In this document: piece after piece, positions 19,995 to 29,534 of the stretch
Layout: each line of letters starts with the position of its first letter
Position numbering within the stretch: the first letter of the stretch is position 1
NCBI RefSeq assembly: GCF_018129685.1
Contig: NZ_JAFCLG010000005.1
Span: forward strand, 310,001-374,000
Reading direction: 5' to 3'
DNA length: 64,000 bases
From: Bradyrhizobium manausense
GTDB taxonomy: Bacteria > Pseudomonadota > Alphaproteobacteria > Rhizobiales > Xanthobacteraceae
Notes under the pieces: model-generated
The model's database searches: none
What the model saw: the letters and a program-made list of their open reading frames with translations, nothing else
What the model was told of the DNA's origin: nothing
Program-made: the position numbers and the translations under genes

Positions 19995-21131
19995 CTATCG
20001 CCGCGCGGAAACGCGTCCGCTCTCGACGTCAAATACTTCGCCGCCCGCGCCGAGATCCGCGAATGCCGCCGGATCCGCGCCGGTCAGCCACACCTGCGCG
20101 CCGAGCTTGCGCAGCTCGTCGAACAGCGCAGCGCGGCGGTTCGGATCGAGATGCGCGACGACCTCGTCGAGCAGCAACAGCGGCACGATGCCGGTCATTT
20201 CGGCAACCAGCGTCGCGTGCGCCAGCACGAGGCCGATCAGCAGCGCCTTCTGCTCGCCGGTGGAGGCGTCGCGCGCGGGCATGCTTTTCGGCGCGTAGAT
20301 CACCTGGAGATCGGTGAGATGCGGACCATCGGTGGTGCGGCCTGCAATGGCATCGCGCGGGCGATTGTCGCGCAGGATTTGGCGGTAGCGATCCTCGACC
20401 GACGTTGCGGTTTCGGTCAGCAGCGCGTTCTCCATCCAGCCATCGAGTGCGATCTGTGCCGACGGAAACGCGGAAGCCTGCGCGCGTGCATTCAGCATTC
20501 CGGTCAGCCGCGCGGCGGTCTGGCCGCGCGTCGCAGCCACGGCGACTGCAAGCTCGGCCGTCTCGCGCTCGATCGCGTCGCACCAATGGTCGTCGTAATT
20601 GCGCGTCTCGAGCAGGCGGTTGCGCGAACGCAGCGATCGCTCCAGCGCGTTGATGCGGCCGGAATGCTCGCTATCGATCGCGAGCACCAGGCGGTCGAAA
20701 AAGCGCCGCCGTTCGGACGCAGCGCCCATGAACAGCCCGTCCATCGCCGGCGTCAGCCACACCATGCGGATATGGTCGCCGAAGGCGGCCGCGGAATTCA
20801 CCGGCTCGCGGTCGATGCGGCAGCGCCTGACGACGGCCGCGTCCGCGCGCGGCGGCTCGATCCCGGAGCCGAGCGTGGCGAGTCCCAGCGCGCCCTCGAC
20901 CTGCGCCGAGACCGCCCAGGACCCGTCGCCCTGGTTGTCGGCGACATCCTCCAGCGTGGCACGCCGCAGGCCGCGTCCCGGCGAGAGAAACGAGATCGCC
21001 TCGATGCAATTGGTCTTGCCCGCCCCGTTCGGCCCGATCAGCGCCACCATGTCAGCCGCCGTCTCGAGCCCCGACGCCCGATAGTTCCGAAAATGCGTCA
21101 GCGTCAGGCGATGAATGCGGGAGGGGGTCAT
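19995..21131 (-). CDS. recF: DNA replication and repair protein RecF
   Basis: The 378-residue product is an SMC-like ATPase. Walker A is GPNGAGKTNC near residue 33. The signature motif STGEQKALLIGLVLAHA and Walker B PLLLLDEVVAHLD lie near the C-terminus. RecF binds gapped DNA with RecO and RecR to load RecA. It follows dnaN in the same direction, separated by a 200-base gap filled by a repeat, so it may have its own promoter. Confidence 0.97.
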   Translation of the reverse strand: MTPSRIHRLTLTHFRNYRASGLETAADMVALIGPNGAGKTNCIEAISFLSPGRGLRRATLEDVADNQGDGSWAVSAQVEGALGLATLGSGIEPPRADAAVVRRCRIDREPVNSAAAFGDHIRMVWLTPAMDGLFMGAASERRRFFDRLVLAIDSEHSGRINALERSLRSRNRLLETRNYDDHWCDAIERETAELAVAVAATRGQTAARLTGMLNARAQASAFPSAQIALDGWMENALLTETATSVEDRYRQILRDNRPRDAIAGRTTDGPHLTDLQVIYAPKSMPARDASTGEQKALLIGLVLAHATLVAEMTGIVPLLLLDEVVAHLDPNRRAALFDELRKLGAQVWLTGADPAAFADLGAGGEVFDVESGRVSARR

Positions 21132-21177
21132 GTTCTATTCGTCATGGGCGTATGCTCTCCCTTCGCGGGAGCGTGCC

Positions 21178-21303
21178 GTAGGGTGGGCAAAGGCGCGCTG
21201 CGCGCGCCGTGCCCACGTCTCGCCTCTGGTAAGCGCCGCTGCATGGTGGGCACGCTTTCGCCTTCGCTCTTCGAGCGACGGCGCAATCTTTGCCCACCCT
21301 ACG
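21178..21303. repeat. Dispersed inverted repeat, family D copy 1
   Basis: The ends are TAGGGTGGGCAAAG and its inverse TTGCCCACCCTA, with inner GTGCCCAC/GTGGGCAC elements. The same outer motif pair is found at 35099-35222. It occupies the recF-dnaN gap. Confidence 0.75.
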
Positions 21304-21331
21304 GCTTCGATGGATGGCCGAGAGAGCGCCC

Positions 21332-22450
21332 TCACACCCGCATCGGCATCAGCACGTACAGCGCGCTCTTGTCGTCCTTGTCCTGCACCAGGGTGGGCGA
21401 GCCGGGATCGGCGAGCCGGAGGGTGGCGACGTCGCCTTCGATCTGGGCGGCGATGTCGAGCAGGTAGCGGGAGTTGAAACCGATATCGAGGGCGTCGGAG
21501 GCGTATTCGACCTCGAGCTCTTCGGTCGCGCTGCCCGAATCCGGATTGGTCACCGACAGCACCAGCTTGCCCGGCGACAGCGACAGTTTGACCGCGCGAC
21601 CTCTCTCGCTCGAAATCGTCGAGACGCGATCGACAGCGTTCTCGAAATCCTTCTTGTCGACCACGAGCTCCTTGTCATTGCCTTGCGGAATCACGCGGCC
21701 GTAGTCGGGGAAGGTGCCGTCGATCAGCTTCGAGGTCAGCACGACGTTGCCGATGGTGAAGCGGATCTTGGCCTGCGACAGCTCGATCGTCATCTCGGCG
21801 TCGGTGTCCTCGATCAGGCGCTGCACCTCGCCGACGGTCTTGCGCGGCACGATCACGCCAGGCATGCCCTCGGCGCCCTTGGGCTGGACCAGGTCGAGCT
21901 GGGCAAGGCGGTGGCCGTCGGTGGCGACGCCGCGCAAGGTGGCCGCCTTCGCGGTGCCGGCGGCGTGCAGATAGATGCCGTTGAGATAATAGCGCGTCTC
22001 TTCCGTCGAGATCGCGAACTGGGTGCGGTCGATCAGCCGCTTGACGTCCTTGGCCGCGAGATTGAACGAGTGCGAGAGGTCGCCGGCGGCAAGGTCCGGG
22101 AAATCGTTCTCCGGCAGCGTCTGCAGCGTGAAGCGCGAGCGGCCGGCGCGGATCGCCAGCACCGCGCGGTCGCCGTCGGCTTCCAGCACGATCTGCGAAC
22201 CGTCTGGCAGCTTGCGCACGATGTCGTAGAACATGTGGGCCGGCACCGTGGTCGAGCCGGCCGTTGCGGTTTCCGCCGGCAGCGTCTCGGTCACCTCGAG
22301 ATCGAGGTCGGTCGCCTTCAGCGACAATTTCGCGTTCTCGGCGCGGACCAGCACGTTGCCCAGGATCGGAATCGTGTTGCGGCGCTCGACCACGCGGTGG
22401 ACATGGCCCAGCGACTTCAGGAGTTGCGCGCGTTCGACCGTAACCTTCAT
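21332..22450 (-). CDS. dnaN: DNA polymerase III beta subunit (sliding clamp)
   Basis: The 372-residue product has the usual clamp length and three repeated domains. It begins MKVTVERAQLLKSLGHVHRVVERRNTIPIL and ends with the typical SALYVLMPMRV. The clamp encircles DNA and holds polymerase III, and is bound by many repair factors. It lies between dnaA and recF on the minus strand, and the 415-base gap to dnaA contains a repeat. Confidence 0.98.
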   Translation of the reverse strand: MKVTVERAQLLKSLGHVHRVVERRNTIPILGNVLVRAENAKLSLKATDLDLEVTETLPAETATAGSTTVPAHMFYDIVRKLPDGSQIVLEADGDRAVLAIRAGRSRFTLQTLPENDFPDLAAGDLSHSFNLAAKDVKRLIDRTQFAISTEETRYYLNGIYLHAAGTAKAATLRGVATDGHRLAQLDLVQPKGAEGMPGVIVPRKTVGEVQRLIEDTDAEMTIELSQAKIRFTIGNVVLTSKLIDGTFPDYGRVIPQGNDKELVVDKKDFENAVDRVSTISSERGRAVKLSLSPGKLVLSVTNPDSGSATEELEVEYASDALDIGFNSRYLLDIAAQIEGDVATLRLADPGSPTLVQDKDDKSALYVLMPMRV

Positions 22451-22674
22451 TGCACTACTCGCCCGATCCCCGAGAAAACTAAAGCGTTGGAGAGGCCGGG
22501 CGGCGGGACGCGCACCACGGCACCGAAGACCCCTGAAAGCCGGATCATCCAGCCGATATGACCAAAGCCGTCAGGGTCGCGCAAGGTGGCGCGTAAAGCC
22601 ATCCGTTTCAAGGGATTGCGGGGTGGTTCCCCACGATTTACCGGCAGAAATAAAGCGCGCCCCGGGCGCAAGTG

Positions 22675-22852
22675 GCCCCCTCGCCCCTCTTGCGGGGCCG
22701 CGACGAGCTTCGCTCGCGCTGAGAGGGTTGGGGTGAGGGGGAGTCGCCGCAGGGGAGGTGTGAGTTGGACTTACGGAGAGTCCCCCTCACCTGGAATCCG
22801 CGCGTACCGCGCGCATTCCGACCTCTCCCCGCAAGCGGGGAGAGGTGAAAAG
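22675..22852. repeat. Dispersed palindromic repeat, family E copy in the dnaA-dnaN gap
   Basis: The arms contain GGGTGAGGGGGAGTC near 22733 and its inverse GAGTCCCCCTCACC near 22777, plus CCTCTCCCCGCAAGCGGGGA. It fills about 180 of the 415 bases between dnaA and dnaN. The remaining bases upstream of dnaN (22451-22674) show no gene and probably hold the dnaN promoter. Confidence 0.7.
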
Positions 22853-22865
22853 AAGAAATAGGCGT

Positions 22866-24281
22866 TTATTCCTGCAGCTGGCGCTTGAGCGACTCGACTT
22901 CTTCCGACAGCGCATTGTCCTTGGAGACCAGTGCCTCGATCTTGCGCACCGCGTGCAGCACCGTGGTGTGGTCGCGTCCGCCGAAGCGGCGGCCGATCTC
23001 GGGCAGCGAGCGCAGGGTCAGCGTCTTGGCGAGGTACATCGCCACCTGGCGCGGACGCACCACATTGGCGGTCCGGCGCGAGGACAACAGGTCGGAGCGG
23101 CTGACATTATACTGCCGCGCCACCACGCGCTGGATGTCCTCGATCTTGATCCGCTTCGGCTCCGAGGGGCGGATCAGATCGCGCACCTCGTGCTCCGCCA
23201 TTTCCAGCGTCACCGGCCGGTTGTTGAGCTTGGAGTGCGCCAGCAGGCGGTTGATCGCGCCTTCGAGATCCCTGCCGTTATGGGTGATGGCGCGCGCCAG
23301 ATAGGTCAGGACGTCCTCGGGCACGTCGAAGGTCGCGTGATGGGTGCGGGCGGCCGCGACGCGCGACTTGAGAATGCCGTGGCGCAGCTCCTCGCCGAGC
23401 GAGCCCATCTCGACCACGAGACCGCCGGCGAGGCGCGAGCGGACGCGGTCGTCGAGGCTTTCGAGATCCGACGGCGGGCGGTCGGCGGCGATCACGACCT
23501 GGCGGCCGGCGTCGATCAGCGCGTTCAGCGTGTGGCAGAATTCGGCCTGCGTCGACTTGCCCTGCAGGAACTGCAGGTCGTCGATCACGAGCACGTCGAT
23601 GCCGCGCAGCGCTTCCTTGAACGCGAGCGCCGTCTGCGTCTTCAGCGCGGCGACGAAGCCGTACATGAATTTTTCCGCGGTGAGATACAGCACCTTGCGC
23701 TCGTTGCCGGAATTGCCGGCCCAGGTCACCGCCTGCAGCAGATGCGTCTTGCCGAGGCCAACGCCGGCATGGATGTAGAGCGGGTTGAACATCACGGCAT
23801 CGCCGCGGCGACCTTCGGCAACCTGGCGCGCGGCGGCATGGGCCAGCGTGTTGGAGCGGCCGACGACGAAGCTTGCAAAGGTCAGGCGCGGATCGAGCGG
23901 CGAGCCGCCGAGCGCATCGTGATTGGCGGAGACCGGCGCGGTCGCGGTGGAGCGCAGCTCGGGCGCAGGGGCGCGGCGCGTCTCGACCGGCGCGGGGGCT
24001 TCCTTCGGCTGCACCGCGGGGCGCACGGCGGAGCGAACGGTGAGATCGATGCGATGCACTTCCGGCATTTCGGCCTGCCAGCACGACAGCACGCGCTCGG
24101 CATAATGGGCCTGGATCCAGCTCTTCAGGAAGCGCGTCGGGACCGAGAGCCGCACGCTCTCGTCCTGCACGCCTTCGAGATCCATCCTCGCAAACCAGCT
24201 CGTATAGACGTCCTCGCCAACGTTCGAGCGCAGGCGATTCTTCACGCGTGACCAGCGATCCTGTTCCGATGTCGTCATCAT
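22866..24281 (-). CDS. dnaA: Chromosomal replication initiator protein DnaA
   Basis: The 471-residue product shows all DnaA domains: N-terminal domain I ([20 protein letters not shown]), a variable linker, the AAA+ core with Walker [14 protein letters not shown] and Walker [11 protein letters not shown], and the C-terminal DNA-binding domain ([22 protein letters not shown], then [14 protein letters not shown]). DnaA binds DnaA boxes to open the origin and acts as a transcription factor. Either of the first two ATG codons may be the start. The long gene-free region upstream contains clustered GANTC sites that could link transcription to the cell cycle. Confidence 0.98.
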   Translation of the reverse strand: MMTTSEQDRWSRVKNRLRSNVGEDVYTSWFARMDLEGVQDESVRLSVPTRFLKSWIQAHYAERVLSCWQAEMPEVHRIDLTVRSAVRPAVQPKEAPAPVETRRAPAPELRSTATAPVSANHDALGGSPLDPRLTFASFVVGRSNTLAHAAARQVAEGRRGDAVMFNPLYIHAGVGLGKTHLLQAVTWAGNSGNERKVLYLTAEKFMYGFVAALKTQTALAFKEALRGIDVLVIDDLQFLQGKSTQAEFCHTLNALIDAGRQVVIAADRPPSDLESLDDRVRSRLAGGLVVEMGSLGEELRHGILKSRVAAARTHHATFDVPEDVLTYLARAITHNGRDLEGAINRLLAHSKLNNRPVTLEMAEHEVRDLIRPSEPKRIKIEDIQRVVARQYNVSRSDLLSSRRTANVVRPRQVAMYLAKTLTLRSLPEIGRRFGGRDHTTVLHAVRKIEALVSKDNALSEEVESLKRQLQE

Positions 24282-24937
24282 TTGAAAACTTTTCTTGAGA
24301 GATAAGGTTGCGTGGTGGGCGCCATGCCAAGTTCCTGCCAGAACTTCCGGATGGCGCGACCTCGAGCGAGTCCATCTTCGGGCACAGCTCGACCGCTCGG
24401 CGCGAACGCCGCGGTCAGATCAGCGATGTCGGAGATGGAGGGTTCGCGAGGTCAGCGCGTACTCGACGCGCCGTCACACGTGGGAGGCTGGTCGCAGGAC
24501 GGATTGGAAACGGCATCGTTGGACAATGAAACTTCAGTCAATACCGCGTTTAATCCGTAGGACATGATACCTCCCCGTCCTGCCGTGATTGCTCACGGCA
24601 AGGTCCTGCGTAAAAGAACGTCCGCGCCGTTAGTTCAGTTGCGGATGTTCTGCCCGTCTGCTCGTGTCGTTCGCTCGGCTTCGCCATCGTGTGTCGGGGT
24701 CGCGTCGGTGTCCCTCATGCGCCTGGTGCCGGCGAGATCGCGAAGATCTCGCTTGGAGACATCAAGACAAAGAGCTACCGTTCCCACATTGCTGTGGGTT
24801 TGATCCGACAATCACTTGTTGAAGCGTCGCCTACGTGCACACCGCCGCCGATTTGCACGCTCGCCCCGTTTCCTAAACCGCGCTGGTCTCAAGATCGTGG
24901 GCGCCGCGAACGACTTAAGGAATACACTAAGCGGAAA

Positions 24938-25199
24938 GACTCGCAACGAAATTGATTCACACTTGAGGCATCAAAAAACTTGACCAGCGTTAACGCCGCG
25001 CGCGGGTTGTTCACAGGCTTGAGACCAAGTTTTTGGATTCGTGCACAGATTCGAAGATGCGGCATGTCATGTGACAACGAGTCCGCTACCGCCAAAAAAT
25101 TTTTACAAAAGCGTCACGCGCGCGCTGCACAGGCGATTTTTCCAAATGCTTTGCGCCGCTATGTCGATAAGTGATTAGCGAGTCATCGTTTTTCGAGTC
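24938..25199. promoter_or_regulatory. Cluster of seven GANTC (CcrM-type methylation) sites upstream of dnaA
   Basis: GANTC occurs at 24938, 24954, 25036, 25048, 25079, 25180 and 25195. About one site is expected by chance in 262 bases. CcrM methylates GANTC in alphaproteobacteria and couples dnaA and other promoters to replication fork passage. Confidence 0.55.
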
Positions 25200-25461
25200 G
25201 CGTTTCGCAGGGTAACTCCACTGCGCAACATGTTCCGTGGAAACTACGGTGTGCAGAACTCAAGTGCTTGCGAATTCAACTTGAGCCCATGCCGCAGGGG
25301 TTTTTCGCAGCGCAGCGCAGATGAAGGTTTCCGCTGTTGCAAGAACAACGGCCGGTAAAATTACGGATGCAGCGTCGCGAAGACGGCAAGACGCTTCCAG
25401 CGGCGGTGGGCCAAAGGCTGCAAGCGTGAAGAGACCGCAAGGGTGAATTGTGACAGGCAAC

Positions 25462-25487
25462 AAAAAGCCCGGCGTGAAAGCCGGGCT
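25462..25487 (-). terminator. Rho-independent terminator of rpsT
   Basis: On the minus strand the sequence reads AGCCCGGC, a six-base loop, GCCGGGCT, then a run of T. The stem is eight perfect base pairs. It lies about 110 bases after the rpsT stop. Confidence 0.88.
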
Positions 25488-25595
25488 GATCGAGACTTGC
25501 GATGTTCGCCTCAACCGATCCTATGAAGCGATCGGCGCGACGCGACTTTGGTCGCGATCCTGCTTGGCGCTGACTTGAGCGCTTACTTGGCGCGC

Positions 25596-25862
25596 TTACT
25601 TGGCGAGCTTGGCGATCTGCGCGGTGAGGCGCGAGACTTTGCGGCTGGCGTTGTTCTTGTGAATGATGTTGCGCTGGGCGGCGCGCATCAGCGCGGGCTC
25701 GGCACTGGCCAGCGCCTTGACGGCGGCGGCGCGGTCGCCGCTCTTGATGGCTTCTTCGACGGTGCGCACGGCACCACGCATCTGGGTGCGGCGCGACTTG
25801 TTGACGGCGGTGCGGCGGGCGATCTTGCGCGTCGCTTTCTTGGCGGAGGTGGTGTTGGCCAT
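25596..25862 (-). CDS. rpsT: 30S ribosomal protein S20
   Basis: The 88-residue basic protein begins [17 protein letters not shown] and contains the S20 segment [20 protein letters not shown]20 binds 16S rRNA early in 30S assembly. Its position upstream of dnaA on the same strand is common in Rhizobiales. A terminator follows, so it is transcribed separately from dnaA. The 387 bases upstream (25863-26249) hold its promoter, and I see no other gene there. Confidence 0.97.
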   Translation of the reverse strand: MANTTSAKKATRKIARRTAVNKSRRTQMRGAVRTVEEAIKSGDRAAAVKALASAEPALMRAAQRNIIHKNNASRKVSRLTAQIAKLAK

Positions 25863-26249
25863 GGTCTCAATGTCCTTTGCGGGTACCGGTCGCGTCTTGG
25901 TCTGATAGCGCCGGCAGCTTGACCGCGGAATCGACGCTCGGATTTAGGGTGTTCGGTTGCTGGGCCGTTCCCGGAGCATGAGCGATGAGCCTTTCGGCTA
26001 TCTCTGAGGCCCCAAAAGAGCCTGCAACTGCTCAAAGAACAGCGGCGGCAGGATTGCGCCTGCCGCCAGTTGGCGCCCTTATAGAGGGGGTCTTTGGCAC
26101 CGTCAACGCTCTAGGGGCTGGAAAAGCCGGCCGATGGCGCGCCAGGAGGGGCCGTAACGCCCTGATGAGGTTGAATTTCTGCCATCTCTTGGTTATTGGC
26201 TGACTGCGTTATCGGGGTCGTCCGATCGGGTGACCAGATTGGGTGGGTT

Positions 26250-26567
26250 ATGATCCGCGGCTTTTTCCGACTGATTGGCTTGTTGCTCCTGGCCGGCGGG
26301 TTCTTCTTCATGGTCTATGACGGCGCCCGCTGGGTGGCCGACCAGACCCTGCGCTTCACCCGGTTTGGCCAGTTCTGGAACGACATCAACCAGGCCAGCC
26401 AGTCGGCTTTCCGGACCTGGGTCGAGGCCAAAGCGCCCTGGCTTTGGACCTCGGTGATCCGCCTGGTGCTCGACCAGCCGGTTTTCGCCGTGCTCGGCAT
26501 CCTCGGCATTTTGCTGATGATCGTGTTCCGGCCGCGCAAGCCGCTGATCGGTTATGCCCGGGATTGA
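26250..26567 (+). CDS. Small two-helix membrane protein
   Basis: The ATG at 26250 starts a 105-residue protein. It has an N-terminal hydrophobic segment (LIGLLLLAGGFFFMVY), a central amphipathic stretch rich in Trp and Phe, and a C-terminal hydrophobic segment (AVLGILGILLMIVF) ending in a basic tail (RPRKPLIGYARD). The family function is not known to me. It is followed by msrA on the same strand, but the 162-base gap makes an operon uncertain. Confidence 0.7.
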   Translation: MIRGFFRLIGLLLLAGGFFFMVYDGARWVADQTLRFTRFGQFWNDINQASQSAFRTWVEAKAPWLWTSVIRLVLDQPVFAVLGILGILLMIVFRPRKPLIGYARD

Positions 26568-26729
26568 CCCTGTCAATTCCCGCCGCTCCCGCGACTGAGC
26601 CGCGCGGGAGCGGCGGCGTAACAAGACGGCCGCCTGCCGCGTAGAGACCTATATTCCCACCTGATCGCGAGCATGCCACCTGAGCACCTGGCTCAGGCGG
26701 GCGACAGCTCGATTTGCGGAGGTCCGATC

Positions 26730-27386
26730 ATGCTGTTCATGCGCAAGTCCACCGCATTGCCTGGTGCAGCCGCCGCGCTGCCCGGGCGTGCGCAAGCCAT
26801 TCCCACCGCGCGCATCCATTTCGTCAACGGCGCGAAGTTGCAGCCGCCTTATCCTGATGGCCTCGAGCAGGCCGTGTTCGGGCTCGGCTGCTTCTGGGGC
26901 GCCGAGCGCAAATTCTGGGAGCTCGGCGACGGCATCTATTCCACCGCTGTCGGCTATGCCGGCGGCCATACGCCGAACCCGACCTATGAAGAGACCTGCT
27001 CGGGACGCACCGGCCACACCGAAGTGGTGCTGGTCGTGTTCGATCCGAAGAAGATCTCTTACGAGAAGCTGCTGAAGACGTTCTGGGAGAACCACGACCC
27101 GACGCAGGGCATGCGCCAGGGCAACGATGTCGGCACGCAATATCGGAGTGCGATCTATACCTATTCCGATGCGCAGAAGAAGGCCGCCTTCGAGTCGAAG
27201 GCGCTCTATCAGAAGGCGCTCAGCGCAAAGCGCTTGGGGGCGATCACCACCGAGATCGCACCTGCCGGCCCGTTCTACTTCGCCGAAGACTATCATCAGC
27301 AATATCTGGCCAAGAACCCCGCCGGCTATTGCGGCTTGGGGGGCACCGGCGTGTCGTGTCCGATCGGCGTCGGTGTGAGCGTCTGA
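26730..27386 (+). CDS. msrA: Peptide-methionine (S)-S-oxide reductase
   Basis: The ATG at 26730 is seven bases after GGAGG. The 218-residue product has the MsrA active-site motif [13 protein letters not shown], the family segments [14 protein letters not shown] and [11 protein letters not shown], and a Cys-containing C-terminus ([13 protein letters not shown]) for recycling. It repairs methionine-S-sulfoxide in proteins with thioredoxin. The segment LPGRAQAIP near residue 20 resembles the N-terminal extension of longer MsrA forms; there is no clear signal peptide. Confidence 0.96.
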   Translation: MLFMRKSTALPGAAAALPGRAQAIPTARIHFVNGAKLQPPYPDGLEQAVFGLGCFWGAERKFWELGDGIYSTAVGYAGGHTPNPTYEETCSGRTGHTEVVLVVFDPKKISYEKLLKTFWENHDPTQGMRQGNDVGTQYRSAIYTYSDAQKKAAFESKALYQKALSAKRLGAITTEIAPAGPFYFAEDYHQQYLAKNPAGYCGLGGTGVSCPIGVGVSV

Positions 27387-27397
27387 GCTGTTCTTTC

Positions 27398-27438
27398 TTA
27401 CCCTCCCCTCCAGGGATCCCCTCCAGGGGAGGGTTGAG
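27398..27438. repeat. Short inverted repeat after msrA
   Basis: CCCTCCCCTCCAGGGATCCC is followed by its near inverse CCCTCCAGGGGAGGG. It could serve as a hairpin terminator for msrA and shares its CCCTCCAGGGGAGGG motif with the repeat at 30338-30520. Confidence 0.55.
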
Positions 27439-27498
27439 CCCCCCTCAACCCTTTGTTAACCATAACCGGTGCATCACTGGACCTGTCTCGTTCTGAGG

Positions 27499-28260
27499 GT
27501 GACTCAGGTGCCGGTTGCACGCGCGTTTCGATGGTCGATCCTGACAGTCTCCTTGGCAGCGTCCGCCGCGCTGACCCTGGGCGGCTGCATGCAGACGACC
27601 GGCCCCGTTGCCTATGTGCAGCCGCGCCCCGATCTCGACGCCATGGCCTATGGCCAGCCCTATGGCACGCCGCGCCCGGTCGTCGTTGCCAGCAGCGGCG
27701 GCGGTGCCATTGACGCGCTCAGCAATTCCTTTGCATCCGGTCCCGCTCCCTTGCCGGTCGCCTATGGCGGACCGGTGATGGCCGCGCCCGTCCGCTACGA
27801 TGCCTCCTATCACCTCGATGCCGGCGACAAGCTGCGCGTCGTGGTCTATGGCCAGGAAGGTCTGACCAACAGCTACGCCATCGATGCCGGTGGTTCCATC
27901 ACGATGCCGCTGATCGGCGCGGTGCCGGCGCGTGGCCGCACCACGGCAGGTCTTGCCGGCGAAATCGCCGCGCGACTGCGCAACGGCTATATCCGCGAGC
28001 CTTCGGTCGCCGTGGAAATCGAATCCTACCGCCCGTTCTTCATTCTCGGCGAAGTCGCCGCGCCCGGCCAATATCCCTACGTGCCGAACATGACGGTCGA
28101 GAGCGCGGTCGCCATCGCCGGCGGTTTCTCGCCGCGTGCCAAGCGCGACATGGTCACCGTGACCCACACCGACGGTGGCGGCTCCATGCGCGCCGTCGTG
28201 CCGCTGGGCACGCCCGTCAGCCCCGGCGACACCGTGTTCGTCGGCGAGCGCTGGTTCTAG
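27499..28260 (+). CDS. Polysaccharide export lipoprotein (Wza/ExoF-like)
   Basis: The GTG at 27499 begins a signal peptide with lipobox TLGGC. The mature part has a polysaccharide export domain (YHLDAGDKLRVVVYGQEGLTN, then ITMPLIGAVPARGRT) and a following beta-grasp SLBB domain (PFFILGEVAAPGQYPYVPN). Such proteins form or gate the outer-membrane channel for exopolysaccharide. No tyrosine kinase or flippase is adjacent, so the gene is separated from its presumed biosynthetic cluster. An ATG at 27469 is an alternative start. Confidence 0.88.
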   Translation: MTQVPVARAFRWSILTVSLAASAALTLGGCMQTTGPVAYVQPRPDLDAMAYGQPYGTPRPVVVASSGGGAIDALSNSFASGPAPLPVAYGGPVMAAPVRYDASYHLDAGDKLRVVVYGQEGLTNSYAIDAGGSITMPLIGAVPARGRTTAGLAGEIAARLRNGYIREPSVAVEIESYRPFFILGEVAAPGQYPYVPNMTVESAVAIAGGFSPRAKRDMVTVTHTDGGGSMRAVVPLGTPVSPGDTVFVGERWF

Positions 28261-28264
28261 TTTC

Positions 28265-28377
28265 TCGTCATTCCGGGGCGCGCGCAGCGCGAGCCCGGAA
28301 TCCATTTCTCCACCAACGCTGACGCCCGATGGATTCCGGGTCTGCACCGCTCCGCGGCGCATCCCGGAATGACGGAG
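28265..28377. repeat. Dispersed palindromic repeat, family B
   Basis: The ends are CGTCATTCCGGG and CCCGGAATGACG, with inner CCCGGAATCCAT and ATGGATTCCGGG. It lies between the export lipoprotein and the convergent dienelactone hydrolase and may end transcription from both sides. Confidence 0.75.
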
Positions 28378-28391
28378 GCGAGAGTCGCCTG

Positions 28392-29066
28392 CTACTTCGT
28401 CAGATGCTTGGCGAAAAACGCCATGCTGCGCGGCCAGGCGATCTCGGCGCTGGCCTTGTCGTAGCTGGGCCGCTCGTCGCAATGGAAGCCGTGCTGCGCG
28501 CCGGGATAGACGAAGACCTCGACGTCAGGCCGCTTCGCCTTGACGGTCTCGACATCGGTGAGGGGAATGCCGGCATCCTTCTCACCGAAATGCAGTTGCG
28601 TCGGCACCTTCGGCGTCTCGTCGGCAAAGCGCACGACTGCGCCGCCGTAATAGCCGATCGCCGCCTTGAGGCCGCTCAGCCGCGTTGCCGCGAGATAGGC
28701 GATGCTGCCGCCGAGACAGAAGCCGATAACGCCGACCGGCCCGACGCTTTGGACCGCGTCGATCGCCGCCTGCGTGTCGCGCAGCATCGCCTCCCAATCG
28801 GGATTGGCAACGAATTTGCGCGCTTGCGCGATCTCATCGGGCGTGTAGCCCGACTGGAAGTTCGGCGTGGTCCGGTCGAAGATCGACGGGGCGATCGCGA
28901 CGTAGCCTTCGCCGGTGAGGCGATCGCAGACCGAACGGATGTGGTGATTGACGCCAAAGATCTCCTGGATCACCACGGCCGCGCCCTTCGGCGCGCCAGC
29001 GGGATCGGCGCGATAGGCGCCCAGCTGGAAATTGTCCGACGCCGTCAGTTTGATGTCTTGTCCCAC
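28392..29066 (-). CDS. Dienelactone hydrolase family protein
   Basis: The 224-residue product has the cysteine nucleophile elbow GFCLGGSIAYL and the catalytic His region YPGAQHGFHCD, typical of dienelactone hydrolases. The N-terminal VIQEIFGVNHHIRSVCDRL is also typical of the family. It hydrolyses ester or lactone bonds; the classical substrate is dienelactone in chloroaromatic degradation, but no such pathway is nearby. It is cytoplasmic, with no signal peptide. The second related protein at 46407 has an equivalent cysteine elbow. Confidence 0.9.
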   Translation of the reverse strand: MGQDIKLTASDNFQLGAYRADPAGAPKGAAVVIQEIFGVNHHIRSVCDRLTGEGYVAIAPSIFDRTTPNFQSGYTPDEIAQARKFVANPDWEAMLRDTQAAIDAVQSVGPVGVIGFCLGGSIAYLAATRLSGLKAAIGYYGGAVVRFADETPKVPTQLHFGEKDAGIPLTDVETVKAKRPDVEVFVYPGAQHGFHCDERPSYDKASAEIAWPRSMAFFAKHLTK

Positions 29067-29174
29067 GCGGGTTGTCCTTCTTGGTTGGTCATCGATCGAG
29101 AATTCGCTCGTTCCACAAATTCGTCATGCCCGAGCCCGGCCATGACGATCCGGAAATGTCGGCGCACAACGCCC

Positions 29175-29510
29175 TCACTCCCACATCCAGTTGTTGCCGT
29201 AATCCTCTTTCCATCCTGCCAGCCGTCCATGCCGGAATTGCAGGAACAGGCGATGGCGGGACGGCACGAGGCCGCTGCCGCCGAGGTCGCGAAGGGCGAG
29301 ATAGATCTCGTTGCCGGGCCGTCCCTTGACATATTGCAGCGGCTGTCCGAGCGCCTGCGCGGTCTGGTCCGGATTCATCCCGAATGCCAAAGGCGTGTTG
29401 TTCGAGGAGGTCTCGACGAAGGGACGGCGCGCCGTGCCGAACGGCTCGGCCTGCGCGGACGCCGTCATCATGAGAAGCGCTGCGCCCGCAGCCAAGATTG
29501 CCCGCTTCAT
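29175..29510 (-). CDS. Small secreted protein of unknown function
   Basis: The 111-residue product has a signal peptide (ILAAGAALLMMTASAQA). The mature domain of about 90 residues includes FGMNPDQTAQALGQPLQYV, a pattern similar to SmpA/OmlA-like folds where a helix precedes a beta hairpin. The match is weak. It lies between the alpha/beta hydrolase and the dienelactone hydrolase on the same strand. Confidence 0.65.
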   Translation of the reverse strand: MKRAILAAGAALLMMTASAQAEPFGTARRPFVETSSNNTPLAFGMNPDQTAQALGQPLQYVKGRPGNEIYLALRDLGGSGLVPSRHRLFLQFRHGRLAGWKEDYGNNWMWE

Positions 29511-29534
29511 TGCCGTGGATTCCTGTTCGACCGT

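Larger units (their letters stand above)
24282..25595. other. Gene-free region upstream of dnaA (dnaA promoter, possible origin)
   Basis: No convincing gene is present in 1.3 kb. The stretch 24,900-25,200 is AT-richer than its surroundings. It contains TTGTTCACA at 25007-25015 and TGTCGATAA at 25162-25170, one mismatch from TTATNCACA and TGTGGATAA-type DnaA boxes respectively, and runs such as AAAAAATTTTTAC. The promoter of dnaA must lie here. An origin of replication is possible, but in alphaproteobacteria it is often elsewhere (for example near hemE), so I do not assert it. Confidence 0.4.

Noticed and set aside
22845..24251. A 468-codon open frame on the plus strand
   Set aside because: It lies entirely antisense to dnaA, has no recognisable motifs, and is explained by high GC at third codon positions.
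24282..25595. Definite chromosomal origin of replication
   Set aside because: Only imperfect DnaA-box matches were found, and the origin in this group is not always beside dnaA.
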